Shown piece after piece: positions 18,109-26,627 of a DNA stretch of 64,000 bases. The notes beneath the pieces were generated by a model, which was given only the letters and a program-made list of their open reading frames with translations, was not told the DNA's origin and ran no database searches. Position 1 is the stretch's first letter; every line of letters begins with the position of its first letter. The translations under genes and the position numbers were made by a program. The DNA is from CAZCTC01 sp964501335 (GTDB taxonomy: Bacteria > Chloroflexota > Anaerolineae > B4-G1 > SLSP01): the NCBI GenBank assembly GCA_964501335.1, contig CAZCTC010000012.1:92818-156817 (forward strand). The letters run 5' to 3'.

Positions 18109-21100
18109 ATGTCAAAACACTCACCCACCATCGGTTTGTTCGTCCCCAGTATTGCTACCTATGACCTGTGGCGTGGGGTAACCCGCGCCGCTCAAAAGCG
18201 CAATGCCGGCCTTTACAGCTTTGTGGGTCTTCGCTTTCGTGATGCCCGGCAGTTCAATGCTCAGGCCAATGCCGTCTATGACCTGGCCATTGCCTCCCGT
18301 CTTGATGGATTGGTCATCTGGACCTCTTCGGTAGGCAACAATGTCGGCCCCGAAGGCATGCTTGAATTCTGCCGTCGCTATGCTCCCTTGCCGATTGTCG
18401 GCATCGGCATGGTGATGCCGGGCCTTCCCAGCGTGATCCTCGACAGTTACCAGGGCGTTTACGACGGTGTGACTCATTTGATCGAGGTTCACGGCTGCCG
18501 ACGGATTGCCTTTATCCGCGGGATTGCCGGCCATTTCGGGGCCGAAGAGCGTTATCGCGCCTACCGCGATGTCCTCGCAGCGCATGGCCTTGATTATGAT
18601 CCGGCGCTGGTCTCTGAGCCTTCGGATTGGGACCCTGAATGGGGCGGCGAAGCGATCCGTGAATTTCTCGACCGCCGCCGGGTGCAGTTTGACGGACTTG
18701 CCGGCGCCGGCGACGATCTCGTTACCGGCGCGATCCAGGCCTTGCAGGAGCGCGGCATCTCTGTCCCCAATCGTGTCGCCGCTGTCGGTTTTAACGACTC
18801 GCCCCTCAGCCGTATTGTCTCCCCTCCTTTGACGACGGCCCCCATCCGTATGTATCGTCTCGGCCATACTGCGGTGGATCTCTTGCTTGATTGGCTGGAC
18901 GGCACGCCGCCCCCGCCGGTTGTCCGCCTTCCTACCCGGTTGATCGTCCGCCAGTCCTGCGGCTGCGTCGATCCTATCGTCGAACGGGCGGCTATTCCGC
19001 CGGCATTGGTGGGATCAGCGTTGGAACCTGGCTTTTCGGCGGTGCCGCAGGCTGAAGTCTTTGCCCGTTTCCAGGCCGGATTGGAAGCCATGGAGATCAG
19101 CGATGAGCCGCTGGGCCGCCTCTTCCAGGCCTTGGTGCGTGACCTGGACGATCCCGCGGGCGGCGGAAATTTCCTCGCTGTTATGGATCAGATCCTGCGC
19201 GAGACCGAATCTCAAGAGGGCAGCCTGCTGGCATGGCAGGATGTCGTCTCTGAATTACGCCGTTGTCTGGTCCCCTACCTTGCGCCCAACTCTCCGCAGC
19301 TCATCCGTATGGAAAACCGGATCGCCCAGGCCCGTCTGGCAATCAGCGCTTTTGCCCGCCGTGCCCAGGCCTATCAAACCTGGCTCTCCGATCAGCGCAC
19401 GGAACGCCTGCACCGCCTGGATCGCACGCTCGTTACTGTTACGGGAATCCAGGAATTGCTCAATGTATTGATTGCCGAGCTGCCGGCGCTCGGAATTCCC
19501 GGCTGTTATCTCTCGCTTTACGATGATCCTCAGAATCCTGCTGCCGGCGCTCACCTGTACCTTGCTTATAATACCGGGGGACTGATTCCTTTGCCCGCGG
19601 AAGGCCTCCCATTTGTCCCTTCCGAGTTGATCCCCGACATCCTTCTTGCCGCCCCCGGCCCCTGTTATCGCGTGATCGAGTCGTTGCACTTCCGCGATGA
19701 GAAACTCGGCTTTGTGATCTTCGATGTCGGCGCGCCGGAAGGCGGCGTTTACGATCTGTTGGCGGTGCAGATCAGCAGCGCATTGAAGGGCGCTCTTTTA
19801 TGGGTCAAGAATATCCGCCTTTATCAGGAAGCTCTCGAAGCGCAGGAGGAGGCCCGGGAAGCCGACCGCTTGAAAGGCCGTTTTCTTTCGATGGTCAGCC
19901 ATGAATTGCGCACGCCGCTCAGTCTGCTCGTCGGCTTGAGTGAAATGTTGCTCCAGGAAGAGACGCTGGGCAAGCTCTCTCTCCCCGCGCCTTACCGTCA
20001 GGATCTCGCCCGTATCCATGTCAGCGCCCAACAGCTCGACGGTCTGATCCGCGATGTGTTGGATCTCACGCTCAGTCAGGTCGGCCAGTTGCGATTGGTC
20101 AGGAAACCGGTCCATTTAGGCGATGTACTGGAATCGGTGGCCATGGTCGGCGAGCAACTGGCCCGGGAAAAGGGATTGGACTGGCACGTTGATTTGCCGC
20201 CTTCCCTGCCCTGGGTGATGGGGGACCGGATTCGTTTACAGCAGGTCGCGCTCAATCTCGTGAACAACGCCGTTAAGTTCACGCCGCGCGGCTCGGTGCG
20301 TTTGGCAGCCGAGGTCAGCGACGACGAAGTGACGATTCGGATCTACGATACCGGCATCGGAGTTCCACCGGAGGAACAGAAGCGAATTTTCGACGAGTTC
20401 CGTCAGTCGGAATGGTCGGCTTCCAAAGGTTACGGCGGTCTCGGCATTGGATTGGCGCTCTGTTGCCAGCTGGTTGAGTTGCATGAAGGGCGGATCGGCG
20501 TGGAATCATCCGGGGCTGAGGCGGGCGGCTCGATGTTTTACTTCACCCTTCCTGTTTTGTCCGGCTGGGGCAATCCGGAACCCGGAGTCGTGGGACGCGG
20601 ACGCATGGTTCTGGTTTTGGCCGGGCCCGGCGGTGAGGGGCGGGAGTTGCTTCTGCCTTTGCGTCAGTCGGGTTTCACCGCGGAGGCCCTGGAACTCGAT
20701 CCCGATAACGTCTGGGTCGCCCGGATTGCGGCGCAGCTTCCCGGCGTTGTGATTCTCGATGCCCGGCTGGCCTTGCAATATGGCTGGGCTGCTATGACCG
20801 CTCTGAAAAATGATCCCGTTACCGCCGATATCCCCGTGCTTTTCCTCTCGCTTTCCGAAAATCAGGAACGGGGCGCGGCGCTTGCTCTGGATTATCTGAC
20901 CAAACCTCTGGACACAGCCACGCTTGTCGATGTTTTGCACCGTCAGGGATTGACCTGGGAGGAGAACGAAGCCGGTTATAAGGTCGTTCTCGTCGTGGAC
21001 GATGAGTCCGGCATCCGCGATGTCCATGCCCGCATGGTGCAATCCCAGCTGCCGCGCTGCCGGGTCTTGCAGGCCGCCAACGGTCGCGAGGCTTTGGAAA

Positions 21101-21702
21101 TTATGCAGCGCGCTCGCCCCGATTTAATCCTGCTCGATCTGGTCATGCCCGAGGTCGACGGTTTCGGCGTCCTGGAAGCCATGCACAGCAGCTCGACGCT
21201 GCGCGATATCCCCGTGATTGTCTTGACGGCTAAGACCTTAACTGAAAGCGATATGGTGCGCCTCAATCAGGGAGTCACGGCGGTCTTGCAGAAAGGCCTC
21301 TTCAGCATCGAAGAGACTCTGGTTCAGGTCGGCGAGGCGTTGGAACGTGGCTGGGGAGCCGGCGGTGAAGCTCAACAGATCGCCCGTAGAGTGATGGCTT
21401 ACATCCACGAGCATTACGAAGAGCCGCTTACCCGCGAAGAGCTGGCGGCCTATGCCGGGGTCGGCGAACGTCACCTCAATCGCTGCTTCCGCCGGGAAAC
21501 CGGCATGGCGCCTACTACTTATTTGATCCGCTATCGGCTCAAACTGGCCAAAACTCTCCTGGAAAAGGGCGAACTCAGTGTGGCGGAGATCGCTCTGGCA
21601 GTCGGATTCTCGGACAGCAACTATTTTGCCCGCATCTTTCGCCGGGAGATTGGCGTTGCTCCCGGCGCTTACAAGCGCGGCGAGCGTTTGTCCGAGCCGT
21701 GA
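18109..21702 (+). CDS. LacI-like sensor/histidine kinase/two receivers/AraC hybrid regulator
   Basis: 1197 residues from the ATG at 18109; the frame is open 15 codons further up. Domains in order: LacI/GalR-type periplasmic-binding-like domain (about 1-285, without the usual N-terminal HTH); a linker and GAF-like region; histidine kinase with H-box SMVSHELRTPLS (His about 598), N-box NLVNNAVKFT, G-boxes DTGIGVPPEE and GLGIGLAL; a degenerate receiver (about 832-947); a complete receiver (VLVVDDESG, phospho-Asp in LILLDLVMPEVDG, about 1010); and an AraC DNA-binding domain (about 1094-1194). No membrane segment is evident, so it probably senses an intracellular sugar or uronate directly. It lies just before the pectin/uronate genes and is their likely regulator. 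Architecture parallels Bacteroidota hybrid two-component systems but with a cytoplasmic sensor. Confidence 0.88.
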   Translation: MSKHSPTIGLFVPSIATYDLWRGVTRAAQKRNAGLYSFVGLRFRDARQFNAQANAVYDLAIASRLDGLVIWTSSVGNNVGPEGMLEFCRRYAPLPIVGIGMVMPGLPSVILDSYQGVYDGVTHLIEVHGCRRIAFIRGIAGHFGAEERYRAYRDVLAAHGLDYDPALVSEPSDWDPEWGGEAIREFLDRRRVQFDGLAGAGDDLVTGAIQALQERGISVPNRVAAVGFNDSPLSRIVSPPLTTAPIRMYRLGHTAVDLLLDWLDGTPPPPVVRLPTRLIVRQSCGCVDPIVERAAIPPALVGSALEPGFSAVPQAEVFARFQAGLEAMEISDEPLGRLFQALVRDLDDPAGGGNFLAVMDQILRETESQEGSLLAWQDVVSELRRCLVPYLAPNSPQLIRMENRIAQARLAISAFARRAQAYQTWLSDQRTERLHRLDRTLVTVTGIQELLNVLIAELPALGIPGCYLSLYDDPQNPAAGAHLYLAYNTGGLIPLPAEGLPFVPSELIPDILLAAPGPCYRVIESLHFRDEKLGFVIFDVGAPEGGVYDLLAVQISSALKGALLWVKNIRLYQEALEAQEEAREADRLKGRFLSMVSHELRTPLSLLVGLSEMLLQEETLGKLSLPAPYRQDLARIHVSAQQLDGLIRDVLDLTLSQVGQLRLVRKPVHLGDVLESVAMVGEQLAREKGLDWHVDLPPSLPWVMGDRIRLQQVALNLVNNAVKFTPRGSVRLAAEVSDDEVTIRIYDTGIGVPPEEQKRIFDEFRQSEWSASKGYGGLGIGLALCCQLVELHEGRIGVESSGAEAGGSMFYFTLPVLSGWGNPEPGVVGRGRMVLVLAGPGGEGRELLLPLRQSGFTAEALELDPDNVWVARIAAQLPGVVILDARLALQYGWAAMTALKNDPVTADIPVLFLSLSENQERGAALALDYLTKPLDTATLVDVLHRQGLTWEENEAGYKVVLVVDDESGIRDVHARMVQSQLPRCRVLQAANGREALEIMQRARPDLILLDLVMPEVDGFGVLEAMHSSSTLRDIPVIVLTAKTLTESDMVRLNQGVTAVLQKGLFSIEETLVQVGEALERGWGAGGEAQQIARRVMAYIHEHYEEPLTREELAAYAGVGERHLNRCFRRETGMAPTTYLIRYRLKLAKTLLEKGELSVAEIALAVGFSDSNYFARIFRREIGVAPGAYKRGERLSEP

Positions 21703-21729
21703 GCGGTAAATTATAAGGAGGCAATCACG

Positions 21730-22146
21730 ATGAACCTGAATGTCAAGCGAGCGCTTGCGGTGGTCAGTACGTTATTGTTGTGGGGGATGCTTTTTTTGTT
21801 GGCTTTATTAGTTATCTTGGAAGATCGTACTTTAGTTCTTTATTATGTCCCTGTTTTTGTCATGGGCGTGATGATCTGCAGCGTGATGTTGTTGGCGGCC
21901 GCAACCCGATTCCTTTCCAATTTTATCTCGACGGGAGTGATGACGGCCATTAATAGCCTTCTGTTTTTTTCATTTATCGGTCTTGGTATCTATACTGTTG
22001 TGGAGTATGCCGCTTTGTGGGTTGCTCCGCGCGATAGCCCTGAAATGCTCTTTTATGGGATAATACTGAGTTGGTTGGTTTCGGCCGTGGGATTGGGATT
22101 CAACGGCCTGTGGTTGACGATTCGATTGTTTCTGACCAAAGCATAG
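21730..22146 (+). CDS. Four-TM membrane protein, unknown
   Basis: 138 residues with four hydrophobic segments (about 10-30, 36-60, 72-95, 108-135) and little else. TAAGGAGGCA lies just upstream of the ATG. It follows the hybrid regulator by 27 nt and may be cotranscribed with it. No family recognised. Confidence 0.6.
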   Translation: MNLNVKRALAVVSTLLLWGMLFLLALLVILEDRTLVLYYVPVFVMGVMICSVMLLAAATRFLSNFISTGVMTAINSLLFFSFIGLGIYTVVEYAALWVAPRDSPEMLFYGIILSWLVSAVGLGFNGLWLTIRLFLTKA

Positions 22147-22192
22147 AAGAAATGATACACAGAGCGCTTCCATTGCTTCTCCTTTGAGGAGA

Positions 22193-22378
22193 ATAGTGAC
22201 TTCGGCGATACTTCAAGTGACTCCGCTGATACTTTCAGTGACTCTGATGACACTCTGAGTGACTCCGCTGATATTTTTAGTGACTCCGATGACACTCTGA
22301 GTGACTCCGCTGATACTTTCCGTGACTCCGACGGCACTTTGAGTGACTCCGACGACACTCCGAGTGACTCCAAAAGAC
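22193..22378. repeat. 21-bp minisatellite, about 8.5 units
   Basis: Degenerate tandem units of AGTGACTCCGCTGATACTTTC type. Two unit types seem to alternate (GCTGATACTTTC and GATGACACTCTG endings). No spacer separates the units. Open frames exist on both strands because 21 is a multiple of 3, but no plausible start and ribosome site lead into them on the plus strand. Confidence 0.9.
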
Positions 22379-22379
22379 C

Positions 22380-22415
22380 ATTTTTTCGCGCGCATTCTGA
22401 TGCGCGCGAAAAAAT
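22380..22415. terminator. Hairpin after the minisatellite
   Basis: Arms 22380-22395 and 22400-22415 (ATTTTTTCGCGCGCAT), perfect, loop TCTG, with A/T-rich ends on both sides. It has the TCTG loop of R1 but no R1 tail. Confidence 0.7.
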
Positions 22416-22534
22416 ATAAAGATAAGATGTCCCAATTGTGCTAAGAGAAGTCTTTCCTCTACTGGAATCCCCTCCCCGTTTTCCCTACAATAAGCACGTC
22501 GTTCAGGAAATCCCGACCGCTGAATGGGAGAACC

Positions 22535-22912
22535 ATGGCCAATACCATTTTGATCGTCACCGATGATTCCAACACTGCCTATTTACTTCGGCGCTATGCC
22601 GAGGAAAGCAGTTTGCAAACGTTGAATGTCGGTACAGTGGTCGAGGCTTTCCCTTTTCTGGCGACAACTCCTGTTTCGGCTGTGATCCTTGAAGTAAAAA
22701 ACAGCTCCATACCGGCCAGGGAACTTTTGCAACATCTGCGTGCTCATCCCGGTCTGGCCCGGTTGCCCTTGATCGTTTACCGCTGGACCGAGAACGGTGT
22801 ATCCGACCTCGATCCTTATGTCAGCGGTTATTTGCATCGCCCCCTGTTGCTCAAAGAATTTGTCGCCGTACTGGAAAAAGTCGGCCTCTTTTCGGATGTA
22901 GTACAAGAATAA
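22535..22912 (+). CDS. Degenerate receiver (pseudo-response regulator)
   Basis: 125 residues, a single receiver-like domain: it starts ILIVTDDSNTAYLLRRYAEE, has a central SAVILEVKNS where the phosphoacceptor Asp is normally found but a Glu stands instead, and ends SGYLHRPLLLKEFVAVLEKV, where the conserved Lys is replaced by His-Arg. Loss of the Asp and Lys suggests no normal phosphorylation; it may act as a protein-binding switch or mimic a phosphorylated state. No DNA-binding domain. Upstream R1 and minisatellite regions separate it from the hybrid regulator. Confidence 0.65.
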   Translation: MANTILIVTDDSNTAYLLRRYAEESSLQTLNVGTVVEAFPFLATTPVSAVILEVKNSSIPARELLQHLRAHPGLARLPLIVYRWTENGVSDLDPYVSGYLHRPLLLKEFVAVLEKVGLFSDVVQE

Positions 22913-22917
22913 ACTGT

Positions 22918-23015
22918 ATTTGGGGTGCGCGGTCGCAGACCGCGCACCCCAAATACCAAAACTCCCCCCTTTCCCCGGAGGGGAAAGGGGGGCAGGGGGG
23001 ATAGGGGCGAAAAAA
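22918..23015. repeat. Hairpin plus R2-type G/C-run palindrome
   Basis: A perfect 17-bp hairpin (22918-22934/22938-22954, GGGGTGCGCGGTC with loop GCA) is followed by CCCCCCTTTCCCC-GGA-GGGGAAAGGGGGG (about 22965-22993) and GGCAGGGGGGATAGGGG. The second part is one end of R2, without the other two palindromes. Confidence 0.75.
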
Positions 23016-23132
23016 ACGTTTTTATACCCTTTTAGACGAGAAAAGATCAATGATCGTTCTTCAGGGTTCTATTGCTCGTCGTCGACACCTCTCTAAAAAA
23101 TAAAAGCATTCTCGAAAGGATCTGGATGGATT

Positions 23133-24254
23133 ATGCAAACTGAGACAACCTTACAATCCTTGCAATCTGAAATTGCTCCTTTGGATTGGGCTGTACGAAC
23201 GGCGGATTCCGTCATGCGTCGTTATCCTGTGTTGACTCAGCGCTGGCACTACGAACCCGGAGTCGTATTGAGCGGACTTCAACTGCTGGCTGCCAAAACC
23301 GGAGATACGCGTTACTCCGATTTCATTCGACGGACGATGGACAGCTTCGTCAATCCCGACGGTTCCATTCGCACCTACTTATTAGAAGACTATAACCTGG
23401 ACCAGATCAATCAGGGCAAGCTGCTTTTCAAACTTTATGAGACGACCGGCGACGAACGTTACCGGAAAGCCGCCCAACTGCTGCATCGCCAGCTTCAGAA
23501 TCACCCCCGCAATCCCAGCGGCGGCTTCTGGCATAAACTGGGCTACCCCCATCAGATGTGGCTGGACGGGATCTATATGGCGCAGCCCTTCCATGCTCAG
23601 TTTGCTCAGCTTTTCAATGAACCGGCTATCTTCGATGATGTGACCCATCAGATTGTCACGATCGCGGAACACACCTATGATTCCAAAACCAGCCTGCTCT
23701 ATCACGGCTGGGACGCTACCCGTGTTCAACCCTGGTCCGATCCGGTGACGGGTTGCTCGGCCAACTTCTGGGGCCGCGCCGTCGGCTGGTATATGATGGG
23801 GCTGGTCGATGTACTTGATTTCCTTCCCACAACGCATTCCAAATATGAGGCTGTGCGCAATATCTTCCATCGTACCGCTGCGGCCTTGATCGAGGTCCAG
23901 GATTCCGCTTCCGGTCTCTGGTATCAGGTTCTCGATAAAGGACACCTGGAAGGCAATTATCTGGAGTCTTCAGCTTCCAGCATGTACGTCTATGCCTTCG
24001 CCAAAGGCGTCCGCATGGGGTATCTGGAATCGGACTATCTGGCCGCGGCGCGCAAAGCTTACCAGGGATTGTTGAACCGCTGCATCGAACAGGATCAATA
24101 CGGTCTGGTCCACATGCATTGGATTTGCAGCGTGGCCGGTCTGGATCGCAATCGCACCGGACTCTTCGATTATTATCTCAGCGAGCAGGTGGTCACCGAC
24201 GATTACAAAGGGGTCGGCTCCTTTATCCTGGCCGGGGCCGAGCTGGAGAGCTAG
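23133..24254 (+). CDS. GH105 unsaturated rhamnogalacturonyl hydrolase-like
   Basis: 373 residues, no signal peptide, so cytoplasmic. Family GH105 (YteR/YesR) removes the unsaturated uronic acid from the non-reducing end of pectin fragments made by lyases, by hydration of the double bond. Sequence support: (alpha/alpha)6-barrel phrases LDGIYMAQPF with the catalytic Asp (about residue 145), WGRAVGWYMMGLVDVLDF, and LYHGWDATR. It is the first gene of the pectin cluster and is followed by the GH28 gene after 3 nt. R2/hairpin sequences precede it. Confidence 0.88.
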   Translation: MQTETTLQSLQSEIAPLDWAVRTADSVMRRYPVLTQRWHYEPGVVLSGLQLLAAKTGDTRYSDFIRRTMDSFVNPDGSIRTYLLEDYNLDQINQGKLLFKLYETTGDERYRKAAQLLHRQLQNHPRNPSGGFWHKLGYPHQMWLDGIYMAQPFHAQFAQLFNEPAIFDDVTHQIVTIAEHTYDSKTSLLYHGWDATRVQPWSDPVTGCSANFWGRAVGWYMMGLVDVLDFLPTTHSKYEAVRNIFHRTAAALIEVQDSASGLWYQVLDKGHLEGNYLESSASSMYVYAFAKGVRMGYLESDYLAAARKAYQGLLNRCIEQDQYGLVHMHWICSVAGLDRNRTGLFDYYLSEQVVTDDYKGVGSFILAGAELES

Positions 24255-24257
24255 CCG

Positions 24258-25577
24258 ATGTCGAACGAACCTTTTGTCATGCCGGGGTTCACCGCGCCGC
24301 TCTTTCCCGAAGCCCGGTATGACATCCGTGATTACGGCGCGCAGTCCGGCGGGGTGATTTCCAACACAGACGCTTTTCGGGAGGCGGTGGCCGAGTGCCA
24401 TATCTCCGGCGGCACTGTGGTCGTGCCGGCGGGCGTCTGGTTGACCGGGCCGATTCACTTGCTGAGCAATGTGCGTTTGCATCTGGAAAAGGGCGCCGAA
24501 GTGCGGTTCAGCACGCGCTTTGCGGATTATCTCCCGGTAGTCTTTACCCGCTGGGAGGGAGTGGAATGTTACAACTACTCCCCTCTGATCTATGCCATCG
24601 ACGGCGAAAATATCGCCGTGACCGGAGAAGGGACCTTCGAGGGACAGGGAGAGGCCTGGTGGCATTGGAAAAAACTCCAGCAGGCCGCAGCTCAGGAACT
24701 CTACGATGCGCAGAGTAAGGGCATTCCGGTCTCTGAACGGCTCTTTGGAACTGAAGCGGCGGCGCTGCGACCGCAGTTCTTGCAGTTTGTGCGCTGCCGC
24801 AATCTCCTCGTCGAGGGCGTGACCTTCCGCAACGGTCCGATGTGGACGATCCATCCGGTCTATTGTGAGAATGTCGCTATCCGCGGGGTGATGATCGAGA
24901 CCCGGGGACCCAATACCGACGGGATCAATCCCGATTCCTGCCGCAATGTGCGGATTGAAGACTGTACCTTCGACACCGGCGACGACTGTGTGGCGATCAA
25001 TTCAGGGATGAATGAGGACGGCTGGCGGGTCGCCCATCCCTGTGAAGATATTTTGGTCCAGAATTGCACGATGCGTGAGGGCCACGGCGCCGTCTCGATC
25101 GGCAGCGGGATGTCGGGCGATGTGCGGCGGGTTTGGATACGGAACTGCCGGATTACCGGCGGGGAGTTCGGATTGCGGATCAAGTCGATGCGCGGGCGCG
25201 GCGGCATCGTCGAGCAGGTCTGGATGGAGGATCTACATTTTTCCAACCTGCGGCATGGAATGGTGCTCTTTACCATGTATTACGATGCTTCGACTGCTCC
25301 TTCGCGTTCGGACGCCGCTCCTCTTTTTCGCAAGGTTACCGTCCGGCGGATCGTCTGTGAGAGTGCCGAAACGGGCATTGTGATCAAAGGATTGCCGGAA
25401 CGCTTTATGGAAGCGGTGACTCTGGAAGATGTGCAGTTGCAAAGCGAGCGGGGAATCAGTTGCCAATGGGTCGACGGCCTGACTTTGAAAAATGTGCGCG
25501 GCCTTGTCGCGCAGCCCCCCGTTTTCGATTGCGCCCATGTGCGCGGTCTCACCGTGATCGACAGCGATTTGGAATAA
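24258..25577 (+). CDS. GH28 polygalacturonase-like glycosidase
   Basis: 439 residues, a parallel beta-helix enzyme. The four GH28 motifs are visible: NTDGINPDSC, TGDDCVAINSG with the two catalytic Asp, GHGAVSIGSG with the conserved His, and LRIKSM. GH28 hydrolyses alpha-1,4 links in polygalacturonan or rhamnogalacturonan. There is no obvious signal peptide, so it probably acts on imported oligogalacturonides with the GH105 enzyme upstream. It begins 3 nt after the GH105 stop. Confidence 0.92.
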   Translation: MSNEPFVMPGFTAPLFPEARYDIRDYGAQSGGVISNTDAFREAVAECHISGGTVVVPAGVWLTGPIHLLSNVRLHLEKGAEVRFSTRFADYLPVVFTRWEGVECYNYSPLIYAIDGENIAVTGEGTFEGQGEAWWHWKKLQQAAAQELYDAQSKGIPVSERLFGTEAAALRPQFLQFVRCRNLLVEGVTFRNGPMWTIHPVYCENVAIRGVMIETRGPNTDGINPDSCRNVRIEDCTFDTGDDCVAINSGMNEDGWRVAHPCEDILVQNCTMREGHGAVSIGSGMSGDVRRVWIRNCRITGGEFGLRIKSMRGRGGIVEQVWMEDLHFSNLRHGMVLFTMYYDASTAPSRSDAAPLFRKVTVRRIVCESAETGIVIKGLPERFMEAVTLEDVQLQSERGISCQWVDGLTLKNVRGLVAQPPVFDCAHVRGLTVIDSDLE

Positions 25578-25760
25578 TTGAAAAAGCGGGACAAAAAAAG
25601 CCTCTGTTTTCGCGCGCATTCCGATGCGCGCGAAAACAGAAACAAAAAAACTCTCTCTCCCTATCCAGCGCGTCGCTTTTTACCGCGCAGTGGCTGGTGC
25701 GGGGCGCAAAAGCGGGTTGCAATCTGTGTCGATGAAGAACCCCGCAGGTCGAGAAAAATA
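25578..25760 (+). repeat. R1 hairpin repeat copy
   Basis: Perfect 17-bp arms 25603-25619 and 25624-25640 (stem TCTGTTTTCGCGCGCAT), loop TCCG, followed by AACAAAAAAACTCTCTCTCC, CCAGCGCGTCGCTTTTTACC and a GCAGGTCGAGAAAA end. It separates GH28 from the isomerase gene. Confidence 0.85.
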
Positions 25761-25802
25761 AAAAACAATCGCCTGTTACTTTCTACTTTTCTGATGGAGG
25801 CC

Positions 25803-26624
25803 ATGATGAAATACTTCGCTCAGGTTGGAAACAGCGCGGGACTCAATCCCCTGCCGCATAATCCCTGTCAGTTGCTCGATTTTTCTTTATTGGTTCTGCC
25901 GGTCGGCGGCAGCCAATCCTTCGCTACGGGTGATCGGGAGTTCGTCGCCGTTTTGCTCGGCGGCAAAGCCACGTTTGAAGCGGCTGGCAAGCGTTTTGAA
26001 AAGGTGGGCGGCCGGCCCAATGTCTTCGCCGGCAAACCTCATTCCGTTTATCTACCGGCCGGTATCGACGTTACAGTCACGGCCGACACGGCTGTCGAAA
26101 TTGCTTTGGCCAGCGCGCCCAGCGATATGCCCGGCGATCCTTATGTCATCGGTCCCGATCAGGTGGTCCAGGCCAGCTGGGGCGCTGCCAACTTCAAGCG
26201 CAATCTGCATCAGATCCTGACGCTGGCGGGACAGCCCACGCTGCCGGCCCGCCGCTTGATTGTCGGGGAAACGTACACGCCCAGCGGCAACTGGAGCACC
26301 TATCCGCCTCACAAGCACGAGGTCGATGATTTGCCCCGCGAAGCCGATCACGAAGAGGTCTATTTCTTCCGCGTCAATCCCGGCGACGGCTTCGGCATCT
26401 GCCGCTATTACAACAACGACGGCGAGGAAGAGAACTTCACGATCCGCAACAACACTCTGTTGCTCGCGCCTTACGGGTATCACACCGTCGTCAGCGCGCC
26501 GGGATACATGACTTATTATCTCTGGTTCCTGGGCGGCGAACATCGCATCCAGGCTACCGCCGACGATCCGGTTCTCGGCTGGGTCAGCCGCACCGTTCCC
26601 ATGCTGAAAGAAGTCGAGCGTTAA
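25803..26624 (+). CDS. KduI/IolB-family sugar acid isomerase
   Basis: 273 residues from ATG 25803 (25806 is as likely; GGAGG at 25796-25800). It is the double-cupin fold of 5-deoxy-glucuronate isomerase (IolB) and KduI. The metal site is in YPPHKHEVDD (about 177-186) with a downstream EEVYFFRV. In this context its job is most likely isomerisation of 5-keto-4-deoxyuronate to 2,5-diketo-3-deoxygluconate, since the KduD gene follows. The sequence is closer to IolB in my reading, so the inositol-pathway substrate cannot be excluded. Confidence 0.8.
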   Translation: MMKYFAQVGNSAGLNPLPHNPCQLLDFSLLVLPVGGSQSFATGDREFVAVLLGGKATFEAAGKRFEKVGGRPNVFAGKPHSVYLPAGIDVTVTADTAVEIALASAPSDMPGDPYVIGPDQVVQASWGAANFKRNLHQILTLAGQPTLPARRLIVGETYTPSGNWSTYPPHKHEVDDLPREADHEEVYFFRVNPGDGFGICRYYNNDGEEENFTIRNNTLLLAPYGYHTVVSAPGYMTYYLWFLGGEHRIQATADDPVLGWVSRTVPMLKEVER

Positions 26625-26627
26625 ACC

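Noticed and set aside
22053..22373. Minus-strand frame with heptapeptide repeats
   Set aside because: It only reads through the 21-bp minisatellite, which is open in several frames because 21 is divisible by 3.
22193..22378. CRISPR-like array
   Set aside because: Units are head-to-tail 21-bp repeats without unique spacers, and no cas genes are near.
25578..25802. Upstream extension of the KduI/IolB frame
   Set aside because: It is R1 repeat sequence; GGAGG at 25796 supports the later start.
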